Positions 45,397-57,300 of a DNA stretch of 64,000 bases are shown piece after piece. Position numbers and translations under genes: made by a program. Source of the DNA: Amoebophrya sp. A120 (Eukaryota; Sar; Dinophyceae; Syndiniales; Amoebophryaceae); contig CAJINV010000011.1 of assembly GCA_905178155.1 (NCBI GenBank), positions 2,251,331 through 2,315,330 on the forward strand. The letters run 5' to 3'. The notes below the pieces were generated by a model. The model was not told where the DNA came from. It did not search any database and saw only the letters and a program-made list of their open reading frames with translations. Within the stretch, counting starts at the first letter, position 1. Each line of letters opens with the position of its first letter.

Positions 45397-48300
45397 ATGG
45401 ACCACCCCCCTGTAGTTCCTGGAAATAAATCCTCCTCTTCCTGTTCCGCGCGCCTTGCGCGTCCAAGCGGCTCTCACTCACCAGAAGGGAACAAAATGAC
45501 AACTCCGTCCCAAGAATCTCGCGAAGACGAAAACCAACTCGGATCTTCACCCTTACCGCCGGTCCTGAACGATGGAGGGCAGCAGGCCGCTGACCTTGAC
45601 CACATCACCCCTGCACACCAAGACGTCGAGGACCACCTCCAAGCTGGTCTATCAGGCCATGCTGATCAAGAACATGCGAATAATTTTGGAAGTTCCACCG
45701 TCGGCCTGCTCATGGAGTACGTTCAGGGAGCTGCTGGTGCGGTATGACGGTGCACAACTCCCCCTCCCCCGCATTTGTCATGCAAAATACCCAATCCATA
45801 TCCACCCTTTGCCTCTTGGCACGACTGTTTGCATGTCAAGTTCTGGTAGCCCAAATAGCACTATACTCCAGAACAAATTTGTCATGCAGAACCGGCATTC
45901 TTGCTGATGCGTGTATTGCCGTTCGTGCTATACAAATGAGGGGGACCACGGGGAGTTGCGCACAGTCATATGCGGAAGACCCAAACGCGGACGACGCGGA
46001 CGCTTCCCACGCTCAAACTCCGTTCGTGAGCACCCAGCAACTGGAAAAGCAGCATGAGAAAGACAAGCGGGCGCTGGAGAGACTGGAGAAAATTAAGGAG
46101 CAATTGGAGAAAAGAACGGAGAAAGGCAAGAAAAAACTGGAGAAAAGAACGGAGAACAAAAGAACGGAGAACGACAAGAAAAAACTGGAGGGGCGGAAAC
46201 AGATGAAGTCTTATGTCTTCAACGGTCGTTAGCATACAGAAGGGTGAATTTCCAGTGAATTTGTATTGCGTGGCATGATGCATGAATTAATCTTCAGGTG
46301 CATGCGAAGAACTAGAACACGAGGACAACATACAAGAAGCCAGCGCGCCGCGTTGATGGGCTGCTTGGCTGGTGGCGCTTCCCTCCTGTGGACGCTTGCC
46401 GCTTGTTGCCCAAAGAGGCGCACCTGGTGGACTGCGAAGCAACGCAGGTGGCTTAGGGCGGTCTTACAACACGACGCTGCATGATCCGCAGACTCGATAG
46501 TGGCGGATCGACCGGGACGAGGGCTATGCCTGTAAAGGGGGTCAAAGGTACTAGCTCAACATGTCAAAATAGAGAAGTCGCGTCACGGGTTGTGGCTGCC
46601 TCGGCTTGGATATCAGAAGTGCTCAAAATAGAGAAGTGCTCAAAAATAGAGAAGTGCCTCGGCTTGGATTGTCAAAATAGAGAAGTGCTCAAAAATGTGC
46701 ACAGGTAGGCCCTGGGGGGTGGGGCCGAGGGGAAAAGACAAGCGCCCTCTGTTGCCCTCAGCCCGTCTATATTCTGCCGAAAAGGCCTGGGGAGTTCACG
46801 CGCCTGCCGGGTAGAGGCGTCAAAGCTCTCGGCCTGGTCCTTTCACTCGTTTTTTTGCGCCTTCTTCCCTCATTGCATGTGCTTCGCAGCCTTTCTTTTT
46901 AGCGTCTTTGCCGCGGCTGCTGCAGTGCTCTATGCGAGCACAGGGAGACGAATAGACATGGCCAAAGAACGGCACCCAGGCCATGCCTAGAAGCTGCCCG
47001 CCGCATAATTAAGCCTTGACTTCTGCGGTGTGCAGAACCCACTTCCCAGAAGGGCAAGAGGGATAATGCCCCGGCGGACTCATCTGCAATCTGTCATGCA
47101 AAATTCACTACAAATTCGCCACTTCTCATGCTAACGGGTGTTAAAGCTGTAAATGAAGTCGGAAGATAGACAGCAACTGGAGAAAAGAACGGAGAACGAC
47201 AAGAAAAAACTGGAGGGGCGGAAACAGATGAAGTCGGAAGATCGGGTGGAGCGGCAGGAAGTGGAGCGTGAGGTGGACGTCGTAGAGGATGATGTTGATC
47301 AACGTTCATCTCTAGGGAATAAATTAGCCCCGGAGAACATCAACAACAGCAAAAACCCATCTGCCGGAACCTCAAGTGGAGCTCCTGCTGCGGGCGAAAG
47401 TGGACTAAAGGAGCAAGTGAAGGTTTCTTGTCGTCCGAACAAAGGTTTGAAGCCCGCGATCGAAAACCAGAAGAGCCTGCTGCTCGACCCCGAGACCAGC
47501 AGGCGCCGAGAAGAGCGGAAAGGGCAGCACGAAGAGAAAAAGAAGGCGCATGAAATGGAACATGAAAAAAAGAAAGCGGAGAAGAAGCAGAAAAAGAAAG
47601 ACAAAAAGCGACAAAATAAAGAAAAATCTGCAGCCGCGGACAAAGTTCTTGAGGAGGGAACAGGAGGAGCATCTTCGGGAATATTAAAGGTTGACAAAGT
47701 TGTAGATGCTGGAAAAGCATCTGTAGAACTTGTTACTCCGTCCTTGTCCTCCTCCTCTTCTAGCGGATCAGCATCATCTTCATCATCCTCGAGACCCGCA
47801 CGACCTGCCGAGACGAGATCTTCCCCCTCTTCTGGCGACAACGCTGGAATAAAAAACAAATCTGCGGAACAAGTTGCTACCGATAAGAAAAACCCTTTCG
47901 ACGCACCATCCAAGAAAGACGACGGGAGCAGGAGTAGCAATGACATCTTGAATATTCCAGGAGAGGCCTACAGCAACCGCCTGCCCGTGCCTGGTGGTGT
48001 TGACGATAAAAATTTGCGTAGAGAACAAGATGAACAAGAGGATGCTTGGAAAGGCCAACAAGCGGTCGAGCAAGATGTGGGAAAAGAAGCTTCACAGCGC
48101 GAACGAAAAGTAAAGACGTCAGACGAAGAATCGCGGAATCATATCAGCAAGACTCCGGAGATGAAGTTGCCGAATCCCGGCCTCGTGAAGGACATCAGTC
48201 GGAGCGTGTTCTCCGCGAATGACAGGAAGCTGCAGGCACTCCTGGGTGATAAAAAAGATACACTCGCTGGAGAGAAGATGAGTCAACCAGTTTTGAAGAA

Positions 48301-51300
48301 TAGCCATCAAGTTTGCTCCGGTCGTGGCGCATTTCCTGCAGCTTCCCAGAAGGAAGAAAGACCCCCGCCGTCGCAAGCGGCCGAAGTAGAAAATGAAGAA
48401 CAAAAAGAAGTTTATCTTGATGCCATGGAGGTGGAGGAAGGTGGTGATTTGGCTCTCCAGCATGATCTTCATGGAGCACCAGACATCGAAGACGCTGTGC
48501 AGCACGTGGAGCCACATTCAGCGGCAAAGGTCGACGTAGAATCGGAAAAAGAAGAAGACCCCGACCAAAATGATCTTCGACATCATCAAAATGCAGTTAC
48601 CAGAGCCGGCCTCATTCCATCCCAACAGCCCGGTGCATCTTCTTCGTCGCAGCGAGCCGATGTTTTATTCGCGGCCTCAATTCATCGCGGAGATCCGAAT
48701 AATCGCCGGTTGCCGTCCGCTTCCGTCGGTACCAGCCAAGGAACTGCTCTTTTACCGGCGTCGGCTTACACACCGTTTGCGCAAGAGATAGGAGAGGAGG
48801 AGGAGGATGATTTTGGCGGCGCAGGAGTTCTTGCGGAACAAGCTCAACATGAACATGAACAACTACCCGCTTCAGGAAATGTTGTTCCGGTTACCATTTT
48901 CGAAACGGAAGAAATTCCAGAGTCTGGCGAGGTTTTTCTACGAAACGAAGAGGACGAAGCTGGCTTGCCGTCGGAGAAAAGAGCGGACGCAGGGCCTCCA
49001 GAAGCTGTTTTCGAGGATGGGAAAAGTGCAGAAAGCAACGTCGCGGATTTTGAAGCTTCTGTGGTCCTTGTACGAAACCAACGAGAAGTTGTTTCTTCCG
49101 GCGCTTCATTGCCACAGAGCGGCGATGCACGCCCGGTCATCTTCCCGATGGACCTGGAAGGACAGGAACAGAAATTGGTGCCGGAAACTAGACGTCAGAA
49201 TGACGCACTCGAGGAAATGGAGGAACATGATATTGAAGACCCGGAGAAGCAGAGTGGCTCTGGTGCTCGCGGTGAAATGAATCGCGAGGGTCGTGGCACA
49301 GAGGATGGCGAAAATGTTGAAGCAGGAGAGCAATCGCATTTGCGCAGCATAGCTGCTGCAAAAGATCAAATATCTGCCGGTGCTCCCGGTGCGGCGGAAA
49401 CGCCGGCTTCATTTGTTCCTGATGGCGATATTGACTTTGAGGAGCGAAGGAAAAACTACCTGTTGGAGCAGGAAGGGCAGCGTGGACAACAACATCCTCC
49501 AGTTTTCGCGTTTTATCCCGAAGACAGAGACGAGAAGGACGAGGACAAGTCAGATGAAAAAATGCAGGAACAAAAAGCAAACGAGCAAGAAAACGATCTT
49601 GACAATGCGGGTGCGCAAACCGCCGTTTTTCCTCCCTCCGAGTACGACAACCTCGCAACGGACCTCGCGCAACAGCCGGGATATGCATGGCAAAAGTATC
49701 GTACTCGTACGAATCTCATACTCATTCATGCATCACAATCGTGGCTTTCTACGTCTACCTGAATCCGCATGACAAGTGCCACTTTTCCTGTTGAGAAAAT
49801 TTGTCATGCGATTCATACTAGTACACCTACACGTACGGCACCTTTGCAATGCATATGGGAGCTCCTCCGGAAACTATGTCATTTCCCAGCGAATTGTTGC
49901 ACTCGACGAACTATGGTAATAACAGAAGTTCACCACTTCTCGAAGGTCCATTCGCGGGTGCAGCGCGGCCATCTTCTGCAGAAGTGTCTTCTCAGCAACA
50001 GGGGGTTCGTGGTCCACCACTCGATGCTCCAGCACCATCCTCGGTGCCGGAAAGACTTCTGCGTCCAAGTGACCTGATGCCGAGCAGTAGTGGCGCGACG
50101 GGGAGCGGGGGTAAGAAGTTGGGTGATGTTTCTAGTTCGCAGGCGGTTCTTAACACCAGCCATCCACGCCGTGCGGGTTTTGCCGAAACGCCAAGGCTGC
50201 CGTCCGGATTGTTCGACTCGTCGGAGCAGATTGATGATGTCCAGGATGAACAGCAAAACCTACAGCCATTGTCGCCCGATGTTGCCCCCGCTTTCTTTGA
50301 GAAAAATATTAGCGAGAAGAAAGAAGGGCAAGGAGATGATGAAATCATACTGAAGGAAGACGAAGAGGAGGTGATTGTCAAGTACACACGCAAACAGTAC
50401 GAGGAAATGAAACGGAAACAAGGTGCGCCCGGTGCTGGATCTTCAAAAGTTAGCAGCGGGGGGGACAACTCCTCGTCTTCGTTGTCGTCGTCCCGAAGTA
50501 GCAGGAGGCCTCCAAACAGCGCACAAAACCGCAGAGAAATTTTATCGCAGCGGCAACGTGGCGGTGACCAGCAGCAGATCAAGAGCGAGGAAGTAGAGGA
50601 CGAAGAGGGTGCTGCTCGCAGTGAAGTAAATGGTCTTCTTGATAGGGAACAATCCCCTGCTCCAGGTCGTGGTCTTTCGTGGGAACAAGATAGTACAAAA
50701 AACGCACGACCTCCTCCAGAGGACCTTCTGAAGGGCAAGCTACTAGCGGCCGCAGTAACTAGCTCCTCCTCCCAGGCGGCCGTGGCTGCATCTTCTTCCA
50801 GGGCGGAAAGGCAAGATGAAAACGCCATTCCTTTAGGTGCACGAGGACCTCCGCCGGATGATGAAGGTAGTGAAGTAGACGCAGCGGCAGTAGAACAAGT
50901 TGTAGGAGAAGAGAGCAGACAATTGGTACACCTAGCTGCCGAAGGACAAGCTGCTGCCTCGCACTCGCCTGTGAAGAACGCCGCTGGGCCGCGTCTCGGC
51001 AACCCTATGAGACGCAATCCCAACGCGGAGCAGAGCAGTCGTGCTGCGTTGCCGAATGCAAGGTTTCGGAAGCTCCCCTATGAAAGGATTCTTCCAACTA
51101 CATCTAGTGCGACAACAGGTCCTCGTGGCTTTCCGACGACATCCGCTCCCTCTGCGGGTGGCGGTTTTCTTGCTGGTGTAGTAGAAGGAGCATCTGTAGT
51201 ACAAGAAGAACAAGATGGGACGAACTTGGTTGGCGAGCAGGAGTTCTTAGCAGCAAAGCAGCAACAGCAAATCGACGAAGGCCACATGATGCAGGTGGGC

Positions 51301-54300
51301 TTTCTAAATGTGCGAGCAAATAACGCTGCTTCGTCTGCTGGTGCACCAGCTGCACCGTCCAGCATGAGACCACCCAGGATCGGCGCTTCATCCTCTTCTT
51401 CGTCTGCTGCCTTTGGTTCATCGAAAAATGCTTTTCTCGCCGACGCAGTAGAGGCGCACAATATCATGACGAGGAAACAACAACTACAAGCCAATGACAC
51501 CAAGAAGAAAAGCAGCAAGCAGGCTGCACTATCACAAGTGGTAAAAATCTCCAAAGAAGATCTAGCTATTGCGGCAGGTGATCTAGTAGGCCAGCAGCAA
51601 CTTCCACCACCCAAGGGTACTGGCAGGGACGTAGCAAATAAGGGGAAGATGGTCGTGCAAAATCAAGGCCGAAATAGAAATCAGCGGTCGAACAAAAATA
51701 AGATGAGCCTCCACGAGCAAAGTGAAGAAGAATTCTCCGGAATGGACGACATGATGGTACTTGAGAACAAATTTGCCCCGCAGATGGGCAATAATTTCAC
51801 AGAAAACCACGCCGCGAAACAGGTTTTGCAAGGCCAAGGGGGCCAAACCTCTTCGCTCCTGAGCGATCCGTTCAACACAACCGATCTGGTTCTCGGGAAC
51901 AGTCCAGCTCCTGGGGGTGCAGCTTCGAGTCGACAGCGAGTGGCAACACAACCAGACCCAAATCTCGAAGACAATAATTCGACATTGGTTTTTGATCGCG
52001 GAGGAGCCTCGTCGTTTTCTAAAAAACGTGCTCTTGGACAAGGTGAACAGGATCAGGATTTGTACGGTGACGATATGTACGACGACGATATCTACGATTA
52101 CGACGACGATTTTGAACAAGCTCAACGGGTCGTGAAAAATTCTGTTCCGGCACAGAACCTCAAAAGGCAGAAACAGGGCCCCCGTGGAGGTCGGAATGGA
52201 GCTGCTGCCAAAAAGAGCAGGTATGACCACAACAAACTGCAGCTGGCGGCAGACATACGAGAAGCGTTTGGTGGTGCAGGCGATGAAGATGAAAGTGATG
52301 AACTGAACGCCAATGGCAATGCGGACCATTTCTACAACTACAACGAGGGTCTTTCGGCAGAGGACCTGTTTGCTCCGAATCGAGACCTTCTCGGAGCAGC
52401 AGCTGGAGGTCGAAGTAATAGGAGCAACAAGCGACCCCCGCAGCAACAAATAAATTTGAATGATCAAGACCAGGAGGACGAGGATCTGAATCTGTACTGT
52501 CCCCCCGCAGGTAATATCAAGGCGAAAGCGGCAGCGCCAAAGCAAGCTGCAGCAGGAAGGGAAGCCGTGAGAAATGCTGGCGCAGCTGCTGCACCTGCGG
52601 CCGCGGGCGGTGCCGCGCCGCAAGATCTCAACGGGCCCACGCTGCACGAAAACATGATTTGGCTGAGTCGTCACGACGAGAAGATCGCCTGCAAAAAATG
52701 CCTGTCTGACGACCCGAACAGCAAATTTGCGCATGGGTACCCGAAGGCCGCGCACACCTGGGACCACGGCTGCCAGAAGTTTTACGATCACGTCCACGGC
52801 ACGAATTACCATGGCGCCAAGCCCCCGTGGAGCACGCGGGCCCAGCGGTGCGATTTCTGCAAAAACAAGGCGAAAGTGGATCTGGACCAGGCCAAGCTGG
52901 CGCGGGCCCGACTGGACCGGCGCATTCAGGCGGCAAAGCAGATGCGGCAACTGCACTGGAGCCCCGCAGGACAATTGGTCGTGAGAGGGGGCGATGCAGG
53001 AGTTGGGGCTCGCCCTGCCGGTCAACAACATCCACCTGCAGGTCCTCGCGGCGGTGCTAGATCAGGAAAGGCAGCTGCTGTCCAGGCGTTTGCGAAGGCC
53101 GCAAGCTCTTCGTCTTCCTTTAACAATCTGCTGCAGCGGCAACAGAGATCTCCGGCACCGCTACAGCAGGAATCAGCCAGTCCGGCACACATGAATCCCA
53201 ATGCCCAGCATGGTCGTGGCCAGAATAGCTCCAAAGCTCCAAACGCTTTTAAAAGCCTGTTCGGTCCGCAATCCCACGCTTCTGGTCCTTTCGCAAATAC
53301 AGGGAATATTAAAGATGCGAAATCGAGTCCGTTGATGGTCCCTCGGAGAGCACCGGGCAGGGCGGGATGGGAGAGCTCGCTCGCACCAGCAAGGCAACAG
53401 CAAGATGTTCTGGATGGAGCGTCTGCTCCAGTAGATCTGCAGCAAGTGCGAGATGACGAACCGCAGGGCGGAGCAACCAGTAGCCGGCTCGCCTCTGTCG
53501 AGCTTCAGCGACGCCAACTACTGCAGAAGCAGCAACGCCAGGCGGATCAAGCTGGCCTTCTCTTGCAGCCAGCATCGTCCTCGTCTTCTTCTTCCAAGCT
53601 ACCCGAGACGAGAACCAACCTCCAGCAGACGATCAATCAGAAAAGCTCTTCCTCCTCCTCATCCGCGTTCTTGCTCGGTCGTGTGAATAAAAGCAATAAG
53701 AACCAACTACCTTCGGGCAACATGGGTGGACCGGCACTCAAACTCGGGAATCAAGCTGGAATATCCAACATCGACCCAATTGAGGACTTTGGCGCGATTT
53801 CCGAGGACCCGATTGAAAGTTTTGGAAACAGTAGCGAAGACTCTTTTCTCGCGGATCCCCACATGCGCAACGACCCGAACGCGATTTTCGTGGATGCGAA
53901 GACGGACAAAATTGCGGCTGCGATCAAGAAGGGCGAGAAGGAGGGAATAAACATGATGATTTCTGCAAAGGCCGCTGCCGGTACAACCACCAGTGCCAAG
54001 GAACAGGACGGGAAGTCGAACAACAAGAAAAGACCGGCAAGTGGTGCTGGTGGTCGACAGGAGAAAGTAGAGTGGAACAAAGATGAGGTGGATCAAAAAT
54101 CTGGGGATGGAGGTCCGCGTGAACAAGACGAGAAGCGAGTCCCATCATCCAATGGCGAGGATCAGGATGACGACGAGGACGTGGAGGAATCCAGTGGGAT
54201 CAAGCGCCCGAAGCTGGAGGAATCGCTCATCGGGGAGCATTATCAAATGTAAGGATGTCTGGGTCTGGAAACTTGTGATGCTGGGTGGCGTCTCATGATG

Positions 54301-57300
54301 AGGCCACAAATGCTGGCTCGGCATGACAAGTTTCTGAGATTATAGGTGTTGCCTATTCTGCAGGACAGCATCACAGAAAAATGGAGCTCTTGGGTAACGT
54401 GCATGACAGATTTAAGCGTCATGCCAGACAAGCATGACAAACATGCACCATTCTTTCAGACCCAGACATTTTTACATTTGATAAGCATGGACAGCAGCTG
54501 CTCTGTGACAGCTCGGCCGCGCCGTCGGAGGTGGGGAATTATGTGGCGGACGTGATCGAGAAAAGCGAAGGCAAACAAGAACGGCAGCGAGGAGTTGATA
54601 TGACATTTTCAACAAACTTGCTCATGAAGATGAACAACAAGATGAAGACTGTGAGTGAAGATGTCGTGGAGCTACAGTTAGACCAAGAGCAGCAGCAGCT
54701 ACAGCAGGATGAGCAGGAGCTTCTGCACGAGGAGCCCAAATCCCCTCCTGGTCCAGGTGCTGGCAAAGAGCCAGAACGACAGGGCATAATGCAGCCCGTG
54801 CGTGACAAAGACAATAATTTCCAGAAAGAACAACAGCAGCGAGAACGAGCCGCGTTTGCTGCTTTGCTTGACGACCAAAAGCGTGATATTGTCGATCAGG
54901 ACATCATGGTGGAAGGCACTCCACGGTCAGGGCGCAAATCGTCCGCGCCAGCAGCTTCCTCGCGCAAGGTGACCGAAGAGCTCGAGGACGAGGACGAAGA
55001 TGCTTTGGATCAGCATCTTTATCCTGCGAGCACACCTGATCATAATTCATCTTCCGCAAAAGAGGGACAACTTCTCGATGGTGCAGATGAAGCAGAAAAA
55101 AACGTCGACCGCGTTGCCGCCCCAGACGACATACACGACGGCGGCGAAGACGGAGAAGGAGCAACACCTGGCAGTTGCGTCGAGTTTGGAGAAGAAGGTG
55201 TACAGGAAGAGGACCAAGGGAAGCTCCCCGTAGCGGGAGTTGTCAACGAAGAGGAAAACGAAATCGAGCCCCCGGTCCTCCCACACTCTCCTGCTCAAGT
55301 AGAGGACCACGCCTCGTCTTCCCAAATTTTTCACTCCGCACTAGAGATCTCCGCGTCGGAGGAAGGCCGAGAAGATAATGAGAACGGGAACAGCCGTGCA
55401 AGCGTAGCTGCGAATCATGATGTGCAACCGCTACAACAACTTCGTGACGATATGCAAAATAGTGGTGTGCAGCACCAGGAGTTCCTTCCTGATATCCCAG
55501 AACATCCTGCCACTGTCCGTGATCAAGCTCCGGTTGATAGTCCGGCCGCTAGGCCGCCCTTATCATCCGGAGAGCGTGAAGTAAACGTGAGCCAGGCAGT
55601 TGACGGAAGTGAGAAGGACGCGGAGCTTGGTCCCCGAATCGTCCTTTGTAGTTCGCCAAGTCGAAACCCGCCGCCCCCTGGGCAACCGTCCCCAGGGCGG
55701 ATAGAACAACAGGTAGCGGAGCAAGACGGCAGGAGGGACGGAAGAGAAAACGTACTGCAGCTGGACGAGCAGGCTTCTTCACGTGGCGGAGAACAAGAAG
55801 GCCAAGAAGTCGAAGGAAGCAACAACGGCATCAACAAACCTGTTGACAACTCTTCGGTGTCGCCACAGCAAGGAGCGATGCGCGACGATTTCGCTTCCAG
55901 CGCCCCTCCCAGCGGCCCTCGTCGACGTACCAGCGGGAAACCTCGTCGTTCGAGTGACAACGACTTTTGTCCTGCGGCGCAAAATGTAGATTCAGAAGAG
56001 CGGGTCTTGGCGCCGGCGGAACATGAAGAAAACGAAGTACAACAGCACGACAGCTGTGCAGCTTCTTCCCCAAGTGGCACTCGTGGCGCGGGAGAGAACA
56101 AGAACAACCCTCCTGCTCAGAAGGTGGCACCAGGGCACAAGGACAACCCTGCTGCAGATGATGATGATGATGATGCCGTCGTGCAGGCCGGGAGACTTTT
56201 TAATCATAATCTTGCGGTCGATGCTCATGTTGGTGAAGGCCAAAAATCGCAGCAACTGCAAAAGCACGAGAGAGTTGAAGAATCAGAAGCACCAAACCAG
56301 GATGAAGTTGTGATGAGGTACAAAAATCTAAATCCTAGCGAAGACGAAGCTCCGTCGCCAGTAGTAGCTGCACAAGTAGGGGAGAACCAGATGCAGATTG
56401 CAGATTCCGGAGAACAACTCGAAAGTGCTCATTCCAGCCCGTTATCCGAACGTGTTCAGCGCCGGGCTGTCGACGAACTCATGGAAGATGCGCGGCGCGG
56501 TGAATTTCGTGACTCTTCGTCGTCGTCCCCTGCGGCTGGTTCTGAAATAAATCAGCAGCTACGAGGACAAATGGGAGAGGCAGCAGCTGTAGAGCCACCG
56601 GCAGGTCTGCTCGATGAGGTAGTCCAGCACAACACCGGTGGAATATCAAGTAGAGGAGCCACGTCGGAACAGAGAGAAGTTTTACAAGAACCGGCAGAAG
56701 ACGTTGAGATGAAGGACGTCGAGATGAAGGACAATAGTGAAGCAAACTACGAAGAACCAGGCGTGCTAGAGCAGGACGGCGGCGCTCTTAGCCCAGCTGC
56801 ACACGAAGTTCTTGTACCAGCTCCGGCTGTATTAGTTGACGAAGAGCAGCCCTCCACCGCTGCTGCGCTTGTTCTCGCAGGCGAAGCGGTAGCAAATGAA
56901 CGCAGTACATCAACCAAGGCCGGTGTTGCTGTAGTATCTGCGGAAGAGGTGCAGGAGGAAATTTTGCTAGACGAGGACGCGCGGCTCATGGGCATAGCGA
57001 ACGGGGAAGAGGCTGACATCGCTTGCTCGCAGCCCAGCGCCCGGATGAGTTGCGAAGACGAGCCGAAAGTAGCCACGCCGCTGCATGTGCCCGATCAGAA
57101 TGGTCTAGAAGAGGATGACTGCTCGGAAGAGGAACTGGTGCAGCAAGTCGGAAGAAACTTTCTCTCTGGCAACATCAAGGTGCAACGGCACGACTACACA
57201 GAGCGCACCGCAGCGGCTGCATCGTGCTCGACGTCCCACAAGAGACCAGCTGCTGTCGTGTCCACATCGGGAATAATTTCGCCAAAACTCGAACGGTTGC

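Noticed and set aside
47299-47946. Minus-strand ORFs opposite the giant gene (also 49992-51023, 51583-53031, 55523-56107, 61566-62354)
   Set aside because: Low-complexity sense codons (Ser, Glu, Lys) leave the opposite strand open; the encoded Leu/Ser/Phe-rich chains are shadows.
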